Shown: piece by piece, positions 30,411 to 40,893 of the stretch
How the letters are laid out: each line of letters opens with the position of its first letter
Position numbering within the stretch: the stretch's first letter is position 1
Source: Spongilla lacustris
Lineage: Eukaryota; Porifera; Demospongiae; Spongillida; Spongillidae
DNA: 64,000 nucleotides
Assembly (NCBI GenBank): GCA_949361645.1
Contig: OX442415.1
Coordinates: 15,438,331 to 15,502,330 of the forward strand
Direction: 5' to 3'
Program-made: the position numbers and the translations under genes
The notes under the pieces: generated by a model
Databases searched by the model: none
Told to the model about the DNA's origin: nothing
Seen by the model: only the letters and a program-made list of their open reading frames with translations

Positions 30411-30696
30411 TGTAGCATCGCGAGGTAGCTATTGGAGCACGCGGCTGCACGTGGCTGGGCGCAGCCACGAGAACGTACCATGCAAACAACTCAATGACAC
30501 ATGCAATCGTACAAATATATAGCCGAACATCTAGAACAATCGACGGCCGCCTCGGGCTGGTTGAGCCCCAGACGGCGAGCCCAGACAAAAAAGTGAACCG
30601 CCACATTGTCCGACATTACTACAACTGGGCTGGTTGAGCCCCAGACGGCGAGCCCAGACAAAAAAGTGAACCGCCACATTGTCCGACATTACTACA
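30411..30696 (-). repeat. TRIM-like 5' LTR with internal 73-bp doublet, 286 bp
   Basis: It starts (minus) TGTAGTAATGTCGGACAATG and ends GATGCTACA. It is 65 bp longer than the 3' LTR because a 73-bp segment (30554-30626) is tandemly duplicated without visible mismatch (30627-30699, overlapping the LTR edge). The duplication includes the LTR terminus, giving two TGTAGTAATG starts. Confidence 0.8.
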
Positions 30697-30699
30697 ACA

Positions 30700-31127
30700 G
30701 AACTAATAAGTATCCTGAAAAACAAAGTATAGCCTGCCACAAGGGAAACAAAAATAAATAAATATATATTTTAACCTCGCGGGTATAGGTAACCCAACCT
30801 TCGCGTAGACCCAGCTATAGATCTTAAGACTATAAGATAACAAGGGATGCGATATAAACGCATCGGTTGATTTATTTATTCATGAGGTCCGTGCGTTTAC
30901 CTGTTTGAGTGTTTCCGTCCGCGTTAAAGAAATAACTGAGTAGATCTTGTGCCAGGAATGATTTTTAAAGGAGGAGGTGGTATATAAATAGTAACGCAGG
31001 CCGCAGCAATTGATGAGCAAATTTGCCCATTAAAAGACCTAAACGCTTGGATCCAACCGGAAATCACGTGAGCTTAACATTCTCAGAATGGCACAGCAAG
31101 GGCGGACGCAGCTGGGATGGGAGGCCC

Positions 31128-31162
<35 letters not shown>

Positions 31163-31944
31163 CCTATACCACGCGTGATGCGTACTTATTCTTTGTCGAA
31201 TACTCTCGAATTTTTCAAAACGATCGAAACTAAAGTAAGATCTAATTTCGTATGTAATGTTTCCTTCATCGCGAAAAACCTTAACTCCCACAGAGCTAGC
31301 GTCACGATCACAATGGAACAATATAATGTGGAAATCTTACGGTAACAAGAATCACATGCAAGTCGATAAACAAATGCATGCAATGGTTAAACCATATATA
31401 ATAGCGTTGCCCTCCGCCCCATCACTAAAAAAAATGACTCGTGTTTGAACGAGCGCATTGTCGTATGTTGAGCGCCGCTGCGTGCCGTTCTTCACCATTT
31501 CTTTCCAGAAATGTAGAAACAGTACGCGCTAGCGTTAATGATTACGACGATACGCTCGTTTAAACATGAGTAATTTTTTTTGTGGAGGCGGAGGGTGGGG
31601 GGGGGGGGGGGGGAGGGGGGGCTTAGGACACGTACACTACGATATATATCCATTGCTTACATCAGAATATCTGTTGAAACAAATTCTAATTGCATGCATT
31701 TTGAACACTGCAAACACTGTGCAATTATTATATGATTATTATCAGTACCCTGTCCAACCGCTAATCCGCTATTCGCCGCCATTTAATAGCCTTTCGCCCC
31801 AGTTTCAGGCATCAACATGGATAGATAGTCTGTGTTGCCAAGTATGGGACCCCCAAAAGCATTCTCACACAAACTTGCTGGCTACGTCGTTTTTACGTTG
31901 TAAAGACTGGCAAATCAAGTGCTTCTTAGTACTTCATCGGTAAT
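30700..31944. other. No gene seen; long poly-C and G-rich tracts
   Basis: C30 lies at 31131-31160 and a G/A-rich run lies at about 31590-31620. The sequence GGGCGGACGCAGCTGGGATG just before the C-run resembles DNA-transposon ends, but I cannot find the other terminus. Open frames at 31064-31383 overlap on both strands and look non-coding. Confidence 0.5.
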
Positions 31945-32092
31945 TGTGGGGAGATGTGTTAATTATAGGGAGTGGTGTTAATAGTGGGGAGAGGTGTTAA
32001 TAGTTGGGATAGGTGTTAATAAGTGGGGAGAGGTGTTAATAGTGGGGAGGTGAGTAGTGGGGAGAGGTGATAATAGGGGGAGAGGTGGTGTA
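31945..32092 (+). repeat. Minisatellite, 19-20 bp unit
   Basis: GGGGAGAGGTGTTAATAGT is repeated about seven times with small variants. Confidence 0.9.
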
Positions 32093-32099
32093 GTAATCC

Positions 32100-32533
32100 G
32101 GCTTAGACAAGACACAATAGAGCGGGCCCATTGTGCCTATTGCGGCGCAGCGCGGGCCGAAAGGCTGGAGCATCATTTATATTTGTGGTGTCTCGTGCAT
32201 TCTAATACACAACCAGTTCTACACGGCCAACAATTTGAGTCCGTATCGGAAGCGAATACACTGCTATGGGATGTAATTCGTGCCAAAACTACACCACACA
32301 TTGTTTACGACGCACACCATACCCAAAATTGCACAGTCTGGGGACCCAACCGATGCAAGTCGGGTCCCCATACCGGTCGCATGTGTCGATCGTGCCAAAA
32401 CTCGCGTAGACACACCGATATCATTTCAAAATTTCTCTACTGTTTTATAATAAGACGTTCCTCTTTATTTCTCGTATACAACAACATGGCCACGCTTTGG
32501 ACTTGTCTTCGAGGAAAGTTTTTTATCTTTTAG
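32100..32533 (+). CDS. Unidentified Cys/His-rich open frame crossing the palindrome border
   Basis: The frame (nominal start 32057 inside the minisatellite, useful part from about 32100) reads CAYCGAARAERLEHHLYLWC, later HHTQNC and CRSCQNSRRH. These paired Cys/His residues could form a zinc-binding fold. The inverted-repeat border at 32264 cuts through it, and the right arm carries only the 3' two thirds. A GGGGACCC/GGGTCCCC hairpin lies inside. It could be a true exon that existed before the duplication or an accident of composition; no family is recognised. Confidence 0.25.
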
Positions 32534-32689
32534 TATTGCACCCTAGTATGACCAACAAGCTCAAGGAAGCTGGTGGAGGTGAGGCTAACGTTTAGAATGA
32601 CGGTGTAAATTGCATTTCATTCTGAAGCTGCCTGTGTATGCTAACACGCGTGCATGCTACTCAGTAGTTATCAGTGTTATCACTAGCTA

Positions 32690-32830
32690 ATAGTTTATGG
32701 TCACTCAATTGTTCTTTCCAGATCTCCTGAGTGATGACAACCGGTCTGTCGACTCCAACTCTCACGTATGTTTTGATCAGTCGTCTCGGTGCACTAGGTA
32801 ATGTTCGTGGGCGTTTTAATTTACCTACTT
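32690..32830 (-). pseudogene. Exon-like coding remnant, module 1 (left arm)
   Basis: The minus frame reads VGKLKRPRTLPSAPRRLIKT then YVRVGVDRPVVITQEIWKEQ. The second half recurs in diverged form about 0.7 kb away (module 2), and an identical copy sits in the right arm (44150-44317). The internal similarity between modules at the protein level, despite intervening non-coding DNA, suggests duplicated exons of an unknown gene. Transcription would point outward from the palindrome centre. Confidence 0.4.
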
Positions 32831-32858
32831 TACGGGGATAAATACGCAGAACCGTAGC

Positions 32859-33152
32859 CAGGGGCGGATCCAGGAATTGGGAGCGGGGGGGGGGGGGGGG
32901 GGCAAAGGTGAGGGTGTGGCAGGGGGTGGGGCAAATCAGGAGGCGTAGCCACCCCGGGGAGGGTGCGGGAGGGGGCTGTAAGCTCCCCCAGCGGGGCCTG
33001 GGGCATAGCCCCAGAAGCCAACGCTTTTTGCGTTGTAAACCCCCCAAAAGTACTTGGCTATGAATATTTAATTTCTATTTGGCGGGGGGGGGGGGGGGGG
33101 GGGGGGGCAGAACCCAGTTGCCCCCCCCCCTCCTAACCTGGATCCGCCACTG
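32859..33152 (-). mobile_element. CAGGGGCGGATCCAGG TIR element, internally deleted, 294 bp
   Basis: CAGGGGCGGATCCAGG at 32859 pairs with CCTGGATCCGCCACTG ending at 33152. GTAGC flanks both sides (32854-32858 and 33153-33157). It contains G-runs, C-runs and the GGGGGAGCTTACAGC family core. The right-arm version (43384-44128) is 745 bp, with about 450 bp more in the middle. Ends of this type belong to hAT-like MITEs in many invertebrates, as I recall. Confidence 0.8.
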
Positions 33153-33454
33153 GTAGCTTTGTGTTTTTGGTGTGTGTTGTGCCCAGACACGCGGTACTTT
33201 TACATGTGTATCTTGCTGTTCTGTGTAGTTTTCTTTTCACAACATTGGGGGTGTGGAAAGGAAATGAGGGGTGGAGTAATTAGGTGGGGACTGGGGCTTT
33301 GATCATCATCTGTGTGCCTGATACACGTCTGCCATAGTAAGCTGACATTCTTGGGGATGTCTGCGCGCGTAAATATAGGCCTACTTGCATGTGTATGCAC
33401 GCACGTATGTACACATGTGCATGATTGTGAGTGTGAGTGTGTGTGAGTGTGTGT

Positions 33455-33545
33455 ATGTATGTGTGCTTTATGGTCCTCTATGTTCTTTCCAGACCTGCTG
33501 GGTGATGAGCACCGGACCATCAATTTTCAACTTCAACTCTCGTGT
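33455..33545 (-). pseudogene. Exon-like coding remnant, module 2 (left arm)
   Basis: The minus strand around the AGACCTGCTGGGTGATGAGC complement encodes IDGPVLITQQVWKEH, parallel to VDRPVVITQEIWKEQ of module 1, followed by a stop. One base is out of phase in the upstream Y-T-R-V-E-V part. A (GT)n tract follows. The right-arm copy is at 42985-43076. Confidence 0.4.
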
Positions 33546-34200
33546 ATGTTAATTCTACTAGCTTGCACTAATTAGATGAAGGAATCTAATTGTGTCCATG
33601 ATTCAAAAGATTATGCAGGGTATTAACAGGACCATAGATCTCTGATTTAGGTTGTGTGTGCTGAATAATTGTCCTGCACGAAAAAGCGGTGATCAACATT
33701 TAGCCTGCACACTACCTTATAGTATTTCAGCACATAATTAATTATTTTGTGTACAACCAGTTGTTCTGTTTAATTAATTCTCCCACTCTACTTACTCTAT
33801 GATGTACATGTATATTAAAGTTAAATGCTCATTATTATAATACTGGTCCAAAAAAAAATTCTCCTGTAAGTGTACATCAAGTAATGTAGTACCTGAAAGC
33901 ACTTGGGGGGGGGGGGGGGGGGGGGGGGGCATGCACAGCTATACAATTATTTATGGCCTTGATAAATCAATCATGACCCAATGTGCTTTGATCTTTGTAT
34001 GAAACATTTTGGGACAACCAGAATAAGTTGGACGCTAAATTAAAATTAAACAAAACTGAGAGTGAGCGCAGCATAATTAACAGATCTAGGCCAAATAGGA
34101 TTTTGAAGAATACTTGGAGAGGATGGGGGAGGGGGTGTGACCAAAACCCAAATAGATATTCTCACATAGCAACGTTACTATGTATTGCACCTTGAATAGT

Positions 34201-35038
34201 TTATGGGACAGTGTCCAGCAAAACCAGGCTTGTGGGGTTATAATCTTATCATTATAAAAATTGCACGTTGTACTAAACAACACATCTTCGCGACGGTACT
34301 ACCTTTTCCTTTCAAATTTCGTACACTTGTTCCCACACCATTTCTCTGAGTGAAAATCGATTTTTGTGATCTACACTTTTTCCGTGCCGTGGAAACAACA
34401 ATCGTTAACCCCGCGGGTTAGAAATCCACATTTCTCTACGTACGAGTGTTGAAAACGCGTCAAATTCAGAGTGTGCATAGAAGAGTCCTGTAGCTATTGG
34501 TTTGTTCTGTTCGTTAGTTTCTGAATCATCCGTTATGGAGATACAGTTGAGCAAACTACAGGCACATTTTCCCGCTTGATTCGCGCCAATGTTATGATCA
34601 CCGTCTTCCCATTCACTGAGCGGGATGTGATTTGCCAAAATCGTTGGCGCAAATCAAGCGGGAAAACGTGCCCGTAGTTTGTTCAACTGTATCTCCGTAA
34701 CGGATGATATAGAAATTAACGAACAGAACAAACCAATAGCTACAGGACTCCTCTATGTGCAACCCGAATTTGACGCATTTTCAACACTCATACATGTACG
34801 TGGAGAAATGAGGATTTCTAACCCGCAGGGTTAACGATTGTTGTATCCACGGCACGGAAAATGAGTAGATCACAAAAATTGATTTTTACACAGAGAAATG
34901 GTGTGGGAACAAGCGTACGAAATTGGAAAGGAAAGGGGAGTACCGTCGCGAAGATGTGTTGTTTAGTACAACGTGCAATTTTTATAGTGATAAATTTATA
35001 ACCCCACAAGCCCGATTTTGCTGGACACTGTCCCATAT
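34201..35038. mobile_element. Foldback element, 0.84 kb, only in the left arm
   Basis: TTATGGGACAGTGTCCAGCA at 34201 pairs with its complement ending at about 35038. The arms (about 390 bp each) match through ATTATAACCCCACAAGCC, AACCC[CG]GCGGGTTAACGAT and AGCTACAGGACTC. The loop region is shared with the foldback at 15311. The right arm of the giant palindrome is uninterrupted here (TTGAATAGTATATATCTATCC in left-arm sense), giving the empty site and indicating insertion at TA-rich DNA. A half copy is at 21541. No ORF was seen. Confidence 0.95.
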
Positions 35039-35338
35039 ATCTATCCATATATCAAGAATAAAATTATTTATAACGTGAAAATTTCTGAAAGCTGGATATT
35101 GGAGCTGTACTTTCATATTAGCTTGTGCTTTTCGATTTTAACATGCTAAAATTCCTTGATGTTATTAAAATTCGGTTTTTTTAAATTGATGTCCACATAT
35201 TTCAATGACATTACCATGTTATAATTTTGCCCTTTACGGTTAAAAGATACATGACCAACTTGAAGGCTTTTCCTGATCAATTTAGGCTGAAAGAGTGGGT
35301 GTTTTACTCGCAACACACTATATACATATCCCACTTAC

Positions 35339-35515
35339 CAATTTGTGTATTTAAAAAGTGTGTGAGTGCTTTTTGTAAGCCAGATATATATGTCTGGTCT
35401 ATTTTGTGTATAAAGTGCTCATTGCACAGCACTCTGGCAGGCTTGACCACTACAGCTGCAAATCCAGGCTCATCATGCATGAGCAATTTAGTTGATGACG
35501 AAAGTTTTGCTTAAT
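35339..35515 (-). pseudogene. Exon-like fragment with splice donor (left arm)
   Basis: The minus frame reads HDEPGFAAVVVKPARVLCNE and FIHKIDQTYISGLQKALTHF, then stops being open just after a consensus donor (TTG/GTAAGT, donor bases at 35333-35338). The right-arm copy is at 41843-42011. Globular composition plus the donor support a real exon of an unknown gene. Confidence 0.4.
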
Positions 35516-36016
35516 GCTAGTATTAACCTGCCTGCAAAAAATTATTGTATTTTGATTAAATTGTTTCACAACATGCCAATATGACCTGGATTTTTGCAAT
35601 ATCTTCCCTACACTGCTGGATTGTTCTGTTTAGTCGTTAATTTGGTTCGTCTTATTGTATCTTGGTTCCATGCATTTATTAATTTCTAGATGGATAGCCC
35701 AATCACATTTCAGCAATTTGGCTGATACCCACAGAGCAGTATATATGTGATTATAACAATGTCCTACATGTACATGTTGGTCTAGAACTTTTGTCCTACA
35801 TGTAGATCTAGGATATTTGAAGATTAAAAAAAGTAAAATATTGTGAGATGTCCCTTTGATGATGGGACGGAGTCCCAGAGGTGTGCTCTTTTTGTGGACT
35901 GGTTGTGTATCTGTGTGTGTTTGCACGAGTGTATGTGGTGTGCATCATTCCTTACACTCAATTTACTCTCTCTCCCTCTCTTAAATCTTTCCTCCCCCCT
36001 TCCCCCCCCCCCTCCC

Positions 36017-36141
36017 CAACAGTACATGCTGGTCGCACCAGTATATTTGATGACTCCAAAGACACAACTGTTACACCAACTTCATTGGAACACTTCCTGC
36101 TGAGTCTTCAATATTCTGTACAAGAGCTCTTTGCAAACTGA
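36017..36141 (+). pseudogene. Exon-like fragment after a strong acceptor (left arm)
   Basis: A long pyrimidine tract (CTCTCTCCCTCTCTTAAATC..., 35965-36015) ends in CCCAACAG at 36020. The following frame reads SIFDDSKDTTVTPTSLEHFL and QYSVQELFAN, then a stop. The same arrangement, reversed, lies at 40243-40370. A possible upstream piece (FDDGTESQRCALF) lies at about 35850. No family is recognised. Confidence 0.35.
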
Positions 36142-36452
36142 CTAGTTTTTATTATCCAAGATATATAGTTAGCATTTTGTGTACATTGTGTTTAGTCTAG
36201 TTGTATATGTTTGTATTTGTGCATGTCCATTTATATCTATGTAATACACGTATTCATGTTTCATTATTATTATTATTATATGGAACTGTTTTTATTATGC
36301 ATGTTCTTGTCATAAAAAACGTTGCTACGTGCATGAATCCAGCCAATTCCGATTAAGTGGAGAGAAGCAGTATTATTGCTATTTTAGTTGTGTTCCACCA
36401 CCATGCAGAGTGGAGGGATATTTAAGATAGAGTAAAAGTTGATATTATTTTT

Positions 36453-36845
36453 CATGTGGTGATGCTAAGGGACATTCTACTTGAGTCATTCCATCGGGCC
36501 CACATACATGTTCAAGTTGAGGCTGGTTCTGGAAGACAATCATAGTTTTTTACTGGGACTGCAGCTGGACCTGGCTGTCGTTTTACTACTTTATGCAAAC
36601 ATTTTTATGGAGTGGGTATAACAGCTGGTGCAGTAGCTAAGGTTGCAGAGGTGAGGAAGCATACAGCCAACGACCAGAAGTGTATTGAGTTGGGATGGTC
36701 TTTTATCTCTTGCTGTGGAGTCATATGGCGCTTGGGGCAGAGATGCCCAGGAGTGCTTCACACATTGAGCAGCAAGACCAAGACAACATTCAATCTCTTA
36801 ACCTGGCTCTGTTCATTTCAAAATCAACTTGACATTAGTTGGTAG
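36453..36845 (+). pseudogene. LINE-like RT C-terminal domain fragment (left arm)
   Basis: The plus strand encodes HVVMLRDILLESFHRAHIHV, then V-E-A-G-S-G. After a stop and frame changes comes AVAKVAEVRKHTANDQKCIE LGW, and in another phase PLAVESYGAWGRDAQECF-like residues (LSLAVESYGAWGRDAQ). This succession is the domain I know downstream of RT in a LINE-type family frequent in sponges and cnidarians. At least two frameshifts make it a pseudogene. The right arm has the same fragment at 39681-40050 (minus). Confidence 0.5.
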
Positions 36846-37335
36846 TTAATGTTGTGATAATTTTAATTGTAATAGTAATGATTATAAAAGGTATTTCAGT
36901 GTATTAGATTATGTGCACAACTCAATGAGCACAGTCACAATATCCTGTTCAAAAAAGTTCTAGTAGACTCTAGTTCTGATGTAAGTTTACTCTTCTTCCC
37001 ATGTACTATGCCCAGTTTCTTTTTCCATTGCAGAAATTAAGTTTTTTGTGTGTGGTAAACTACCACCTCAGTTGCATCTCTTTTTAAATCCTAAATTATT
37101 CTAGAAGAGAGAGTAGCTGTATAATCAATACATAAGCTACAAATTTCAAGCTAACTCTAGACTTGCATTTGAATTTTAAATGATAATAAGACATAATTGT
37201 GAAACTGTGCATGCCTCTCCTGCCAAATTAACTCACTCGAAGTAATTTAATGAATACTTTAATAGTGTGAACACATTATCAAGTAAGATAAATACATTCC
37301 TTGCAATGTTTCACTACCTGTTTATCCCAATTTTG

Positions 37336-39231
37336 CTCTATAATATGCCCAAAACATCCTATATATATATTCATAATTGGCTACATGTACATGTGTATAT
37401 CGCTTAATGTGTTGAAGATTTAGTACTGTGTGTTATCTTCGTCTTCATGTTTGTTTGTGCTTTGCATAGTGTACATATTCAAGATTTGTCAATTCTGCTA
37501 CTTGTTTATCATGCTAGTAATATGTTTGCGTATGTAGATGTCACTATGTGAAATATCAATATTGCACCATTGTACCAGTTCAATCCACTAATTTTTATGC
37601 CTAATACAGGATATGATTTTATAGGTGGATTTTAATCTGAGCAGGATTAATACACAATGCCCTTGTAGTTTAAAGGTATTCCTTTCAATCATTGCACTTT
37701 AGAAATCAACAAAACATGTTTGGGTGAGGCCAATCAGTTACTAGTGCACTAAAGCTTGTCTGAAATGTACAAGAAAGGCACAAATTAGGTATCAGTATCA
37801 ATATGCATGATTTATCTATTCTGGTTGTGTATCAGGCTATTATACATGTATAATGTGACTGTGTTGTGCACATAGAGTTGCGCATGCAAAAATGATAATA
37901 GCATAGTGCCAGTTTAATTTGTTAGGGGTTGCTATATCTGCCAACAAATAATCCCCTGTTTAAAACAAAAACAGTGTTCATGGTAAATGCCACATCACCA
38001 AATTCAGCTACGAATAATTCTTGTGGATCTATTTAAAGTATTCAGTACTGTACTTCATCAATGTGCATGTGCACATGCAGCCACTACATGTAAGAAGATT
38101 ATTAATTTTAATACTCACAAATTCAAAACTTGCAAAATGTTTTCGTGTGGTATTATATATATATTTATAATTATAATATTCTCATTAAAAAGCATTGTAG
38201 ACCAGTATGTTTCATTAGCACTAATTTTCATAACATCATTTAGCTACAATACATTTCAACCTGTATGTACACAAATATGCATTGCTAAATTATTCTCATC
38301 CTCCTTGCTGCATTGATAGCGTACTTTTAATATCTATGCCTAGTCAGGGCTAAATTGTGCCATGGCAATTGTGCTTAAATGCAGTGTGCAAGTTTGTTTA
38401 CAACAATTGATAGAATTAAAATATAATTTATATTTAAATGAATGCATTAATACAACAATTCATTACTAACATAAGCCTATCAGTAAGAATACCTAAATGC
38501 ATAACAATAAAATATGTTAAGCCCATGAATTACGCATACTTTATCTTTCCCAACTTGCATATCATATTGCTTGCATGCATGTGGCATGTTTACACTTTGC
38601 ACAATTTGAAAAACATTTTATGGGTACACAAAAAAAAAAAAACGAAATCAGGCAATAACTAGAAACATAGTAAACATACTAAATGACTAAATCTTCAACA
38701 ATCCGTATAAACAATTAGCAAAACATTAATATTTAAATGTTTCAGGCAAATTTGTTCTTTTGTTGACTATGTCACAACTGAATCATGTGCATTGTAAGGA
38801 ATGGGTGGTTAATTAATCTTGTTGGATCATGTGTTCACCCTACTGTGGCATTCATTTTTAAAAGTACATTTTTCCCTACAGTGAGCTAATTTGAAGACAC
38901 AGGCCATGGGAATAAAACAGACCTATCTTTTCACAATTATACATAAAATTATAATAAACGAAGAGCCAGGTTGGTCATAGCTTGAAACATTAATTTTATA
39001 GCTTATATATAGCTTATACAGTTACTCTCGCTTCTAGAATCATTAAAACAAAGATGTAACTGAGGTGTGGCTTAGTAATAGGTAAACAAAAAGCTGTGAT
39101 TTCTGCTAGGGACAAACAATAAAACTGGGAATGGTACATGGGAAGAATGAACTGACACCCGACAAGATCTGCAGTCGGCTAGAACCATACATACATTCCT
39201 TGCAATGTTTCACTACCTGCTTATCCCAATC
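37336..39231. other. Spacer of the giant inverted repeat
   Basis: About 1.9 kb of AT-rich DNA. At 38880-39230 it carries a diverged direct copy of the right-arm inner end (39297-39545, for example GGTACATGGGAAGAA and AACTGAGGTG) and of CATTCCTTGCAATGTTTCAC. The inner border is therefore a duplication-prone zone. Open frames at 37987-38316 and 38438-38662 are AT-driven and unsupported. Confidence 0.7.
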
Positions 39232-39680
39232 AACATTGCAAGGAATTACACACACTACTAATTCACACTATTGCAGTAAATTACATTTTTCCTTAGAGTA
39301 AGTTAATTTGGCAGGAGAGGAGTTTCACAATTATGTCTTATCATTATCTTTTAAAATTCAAATGCAAGTCCAGAGGTAGCTTGAAATTTGTAGCTTATGT
39401 ATTGATTATACAGAGATGCAACTGAGGTGGTAGTTTACCACCCACAACAAACTTAATTTCTGCAATGGAAAAAGAAACTGGGCATAGTACATGGGAAGAA
39501 GAGTAAACTTACATCAGAACTAGAGTCTACTAGATCTTTTTTGAACAGGATATTGTGACTGTGCTCATTGGGTTGTGCACATAATCTAATACACTGAAAT
39601 ACCTTTTATAATCATTACTATTACAATTAAAATTATCACAACATTAACTACCAACTAATTTCAAGTTGATTTTGAAATGA

Positions 39681-40050
39681 TCAGAGCCAGGTTAAGAGAT
39701 TGAATGTTGTCTTGAACTTGCTGCTCAATGTGTGAAGCACTCCTGGGCTTCTCTGCCCCAAGCGCCATATGACTCCACAGCAAGAGATAAAAGACCATCC
39801 CAACTCAATACACTTCTGGTCGTTGGCTGTATGCTTCCTCACCTCTGCAACCTTAGCTACTGCACCAGCTGTTATACCCACTCCATAAAAATGTTTGCAT
39901 AAAGTAGTAAAACGACAGCCAGGTCCAGCTGCAGTCCCAGTAAAAAACTATGATTGTCTTCCAGAACCAGCCTCAACTTGAACATGTATGTGGGCCCGAT
40001 GGAATGACTCAAGTAGAATGTCCCTTAGCATCACCACATGAAAAATAATA
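39681..40050 (-). pseudogene. LINE-like RT C-terminal domain fragment (right arm)
   Basis: Mirror copy of 36453-36845 with the same frame breaks. It has a few differences, such as R-S-P-G for R-C-P-G and a changed stop position. The shared lesions show that the fragment was already dead before the inverted duplication. Confidence 0.5.
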
Positions 40051-40242
40051 TCAACTTTTACTCTATCTTAAATATCCCTCCACTCTGCATGGTGGTGGAA
40101 CACAACTAAAATAGCAATAATACTGCTTCTCTCCACTTAATCGGAATTGGCTGGATTAATGCACGTAGCAACGTTTTATGACAAGAACATCGCACAATTT
40201 GCATAATAAAAAGAGTTCCATGTATTGGATTATAAAAACTAG

Positions 40243-40370
40243 TCAGTTTGCAAAGAGCTCTTGTACAGAATATTGAAGACTCAGCAGGAAGTGTTCCAAT
40301 GAAGTTGGTGTAACAGTTGTGTCTTTGGAGTCATCAAATATACTGGTGCGACCAGCATGTACTGTTGGGG
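40243..40370 (-). pseudogene. Exon-like fragment after a strong acceptor (right arm)
   Basis: Mirror copy of 36017-36141, in the same phase and ending with the same stop. The pyrimidine tract and AG acceptor are retained on the minus strand at about 40360-40430. Confidence 0.35.
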
Positions 40371-40893
40371 AGGGGGGGGGGGGGGAAGATTTAAGAGAGG
40401 GAGAGAGAGAAAAAATTGAGTGTAATGATTCATGCACACACTATGCACATACACTCGTGCAAACACACACACAGAAACACACAACCAGTCCAAAAAAGAG
40501 AGCACACCTCTGGGACTCCGCCCCATCATCAAAGGGACACCTCAAAATATTTTACTTCTTTATACTTCAAATATCCTAGATCCTAGATCTACGTGTGGGA
40601 CAAAAGTTCTAGACCTATATGTACATGTAGGATATTGTTATAATCAAATGTATACTGCTCTGTGGGTAACTTTACTTTCAGCCAAATTGCTGGGCTATCC
40701 ATCTAGAAATTAATAAATGCATGGATACAAGATACAATAAGATATTAATTAACGAACCAAATTAACGACTAAACAGAACAATGCAGCAGTGTAGGGAAGA
40801 TATTGCAAAAATCCAGGTCATATTGGCATGTTGTGAAACAATTTAATCAAAATACAATAATTTTTTGCAGGCACAGGTTAATACTAACATTAA

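Larger units (their letters stand above)
29822..30696 (-). mobile_element. TRIM-like miniature LTR retrotransposon, 875 bp
   Basis: On the minus strand a 5' LTR (30411-30696) is followed at once by the primer-site-like TTAGCGACGAG. An interior of only about 370 bp comes next, then GGGGGAGGAG (polypurine) and a 3' LTR (29822-30042). Both LTRs start TGTA[AG]TAATGTC[AG]GACA and share CGGCCGTCGATTG[GT]TCTAGATG and GGCTGCGCCCAGCCACG. The interior encodes no Gag or Pol; it holds a degenerate tandem repeat. That is the definition of a terminal-repeat retrotransposon in miniature. Such an element must be mobilised in trans, plausibly by a Gypsy using the same GCGACGAG primer site. Confidence 0.8.
32264..37335 (+). 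repeat. Giant inverted repeat, left arm (about 5.1 kb)
   Basis: The sequence from CTATGGGATGTAATTCGTGC to CATTCCTTGCAATGTTTCAC is mirrored by 39232-44740. In a 200-bp sample (33545-33745 against 42785-42985) I count three differences, so roughly 98% identity; the inner 600 bp is more diverged. Relative to the right arm, the left arm has one extra foldback element (34201-35038) and lacks the 942-bp TTAA element and about 450 bp inside the CAGGGGCGGATCC element. The duplication is thus recent but not brand new, with insertions and deletions since. Confidence 0.95.

Noticed and set aside
37987..38662. Plus-strand frames of 109 and 74 codons in the palindrome spacer
   Set aside because: Ile/Phe/Tyr/Lys-rich AT-driven translation without domain pattern or splice context.
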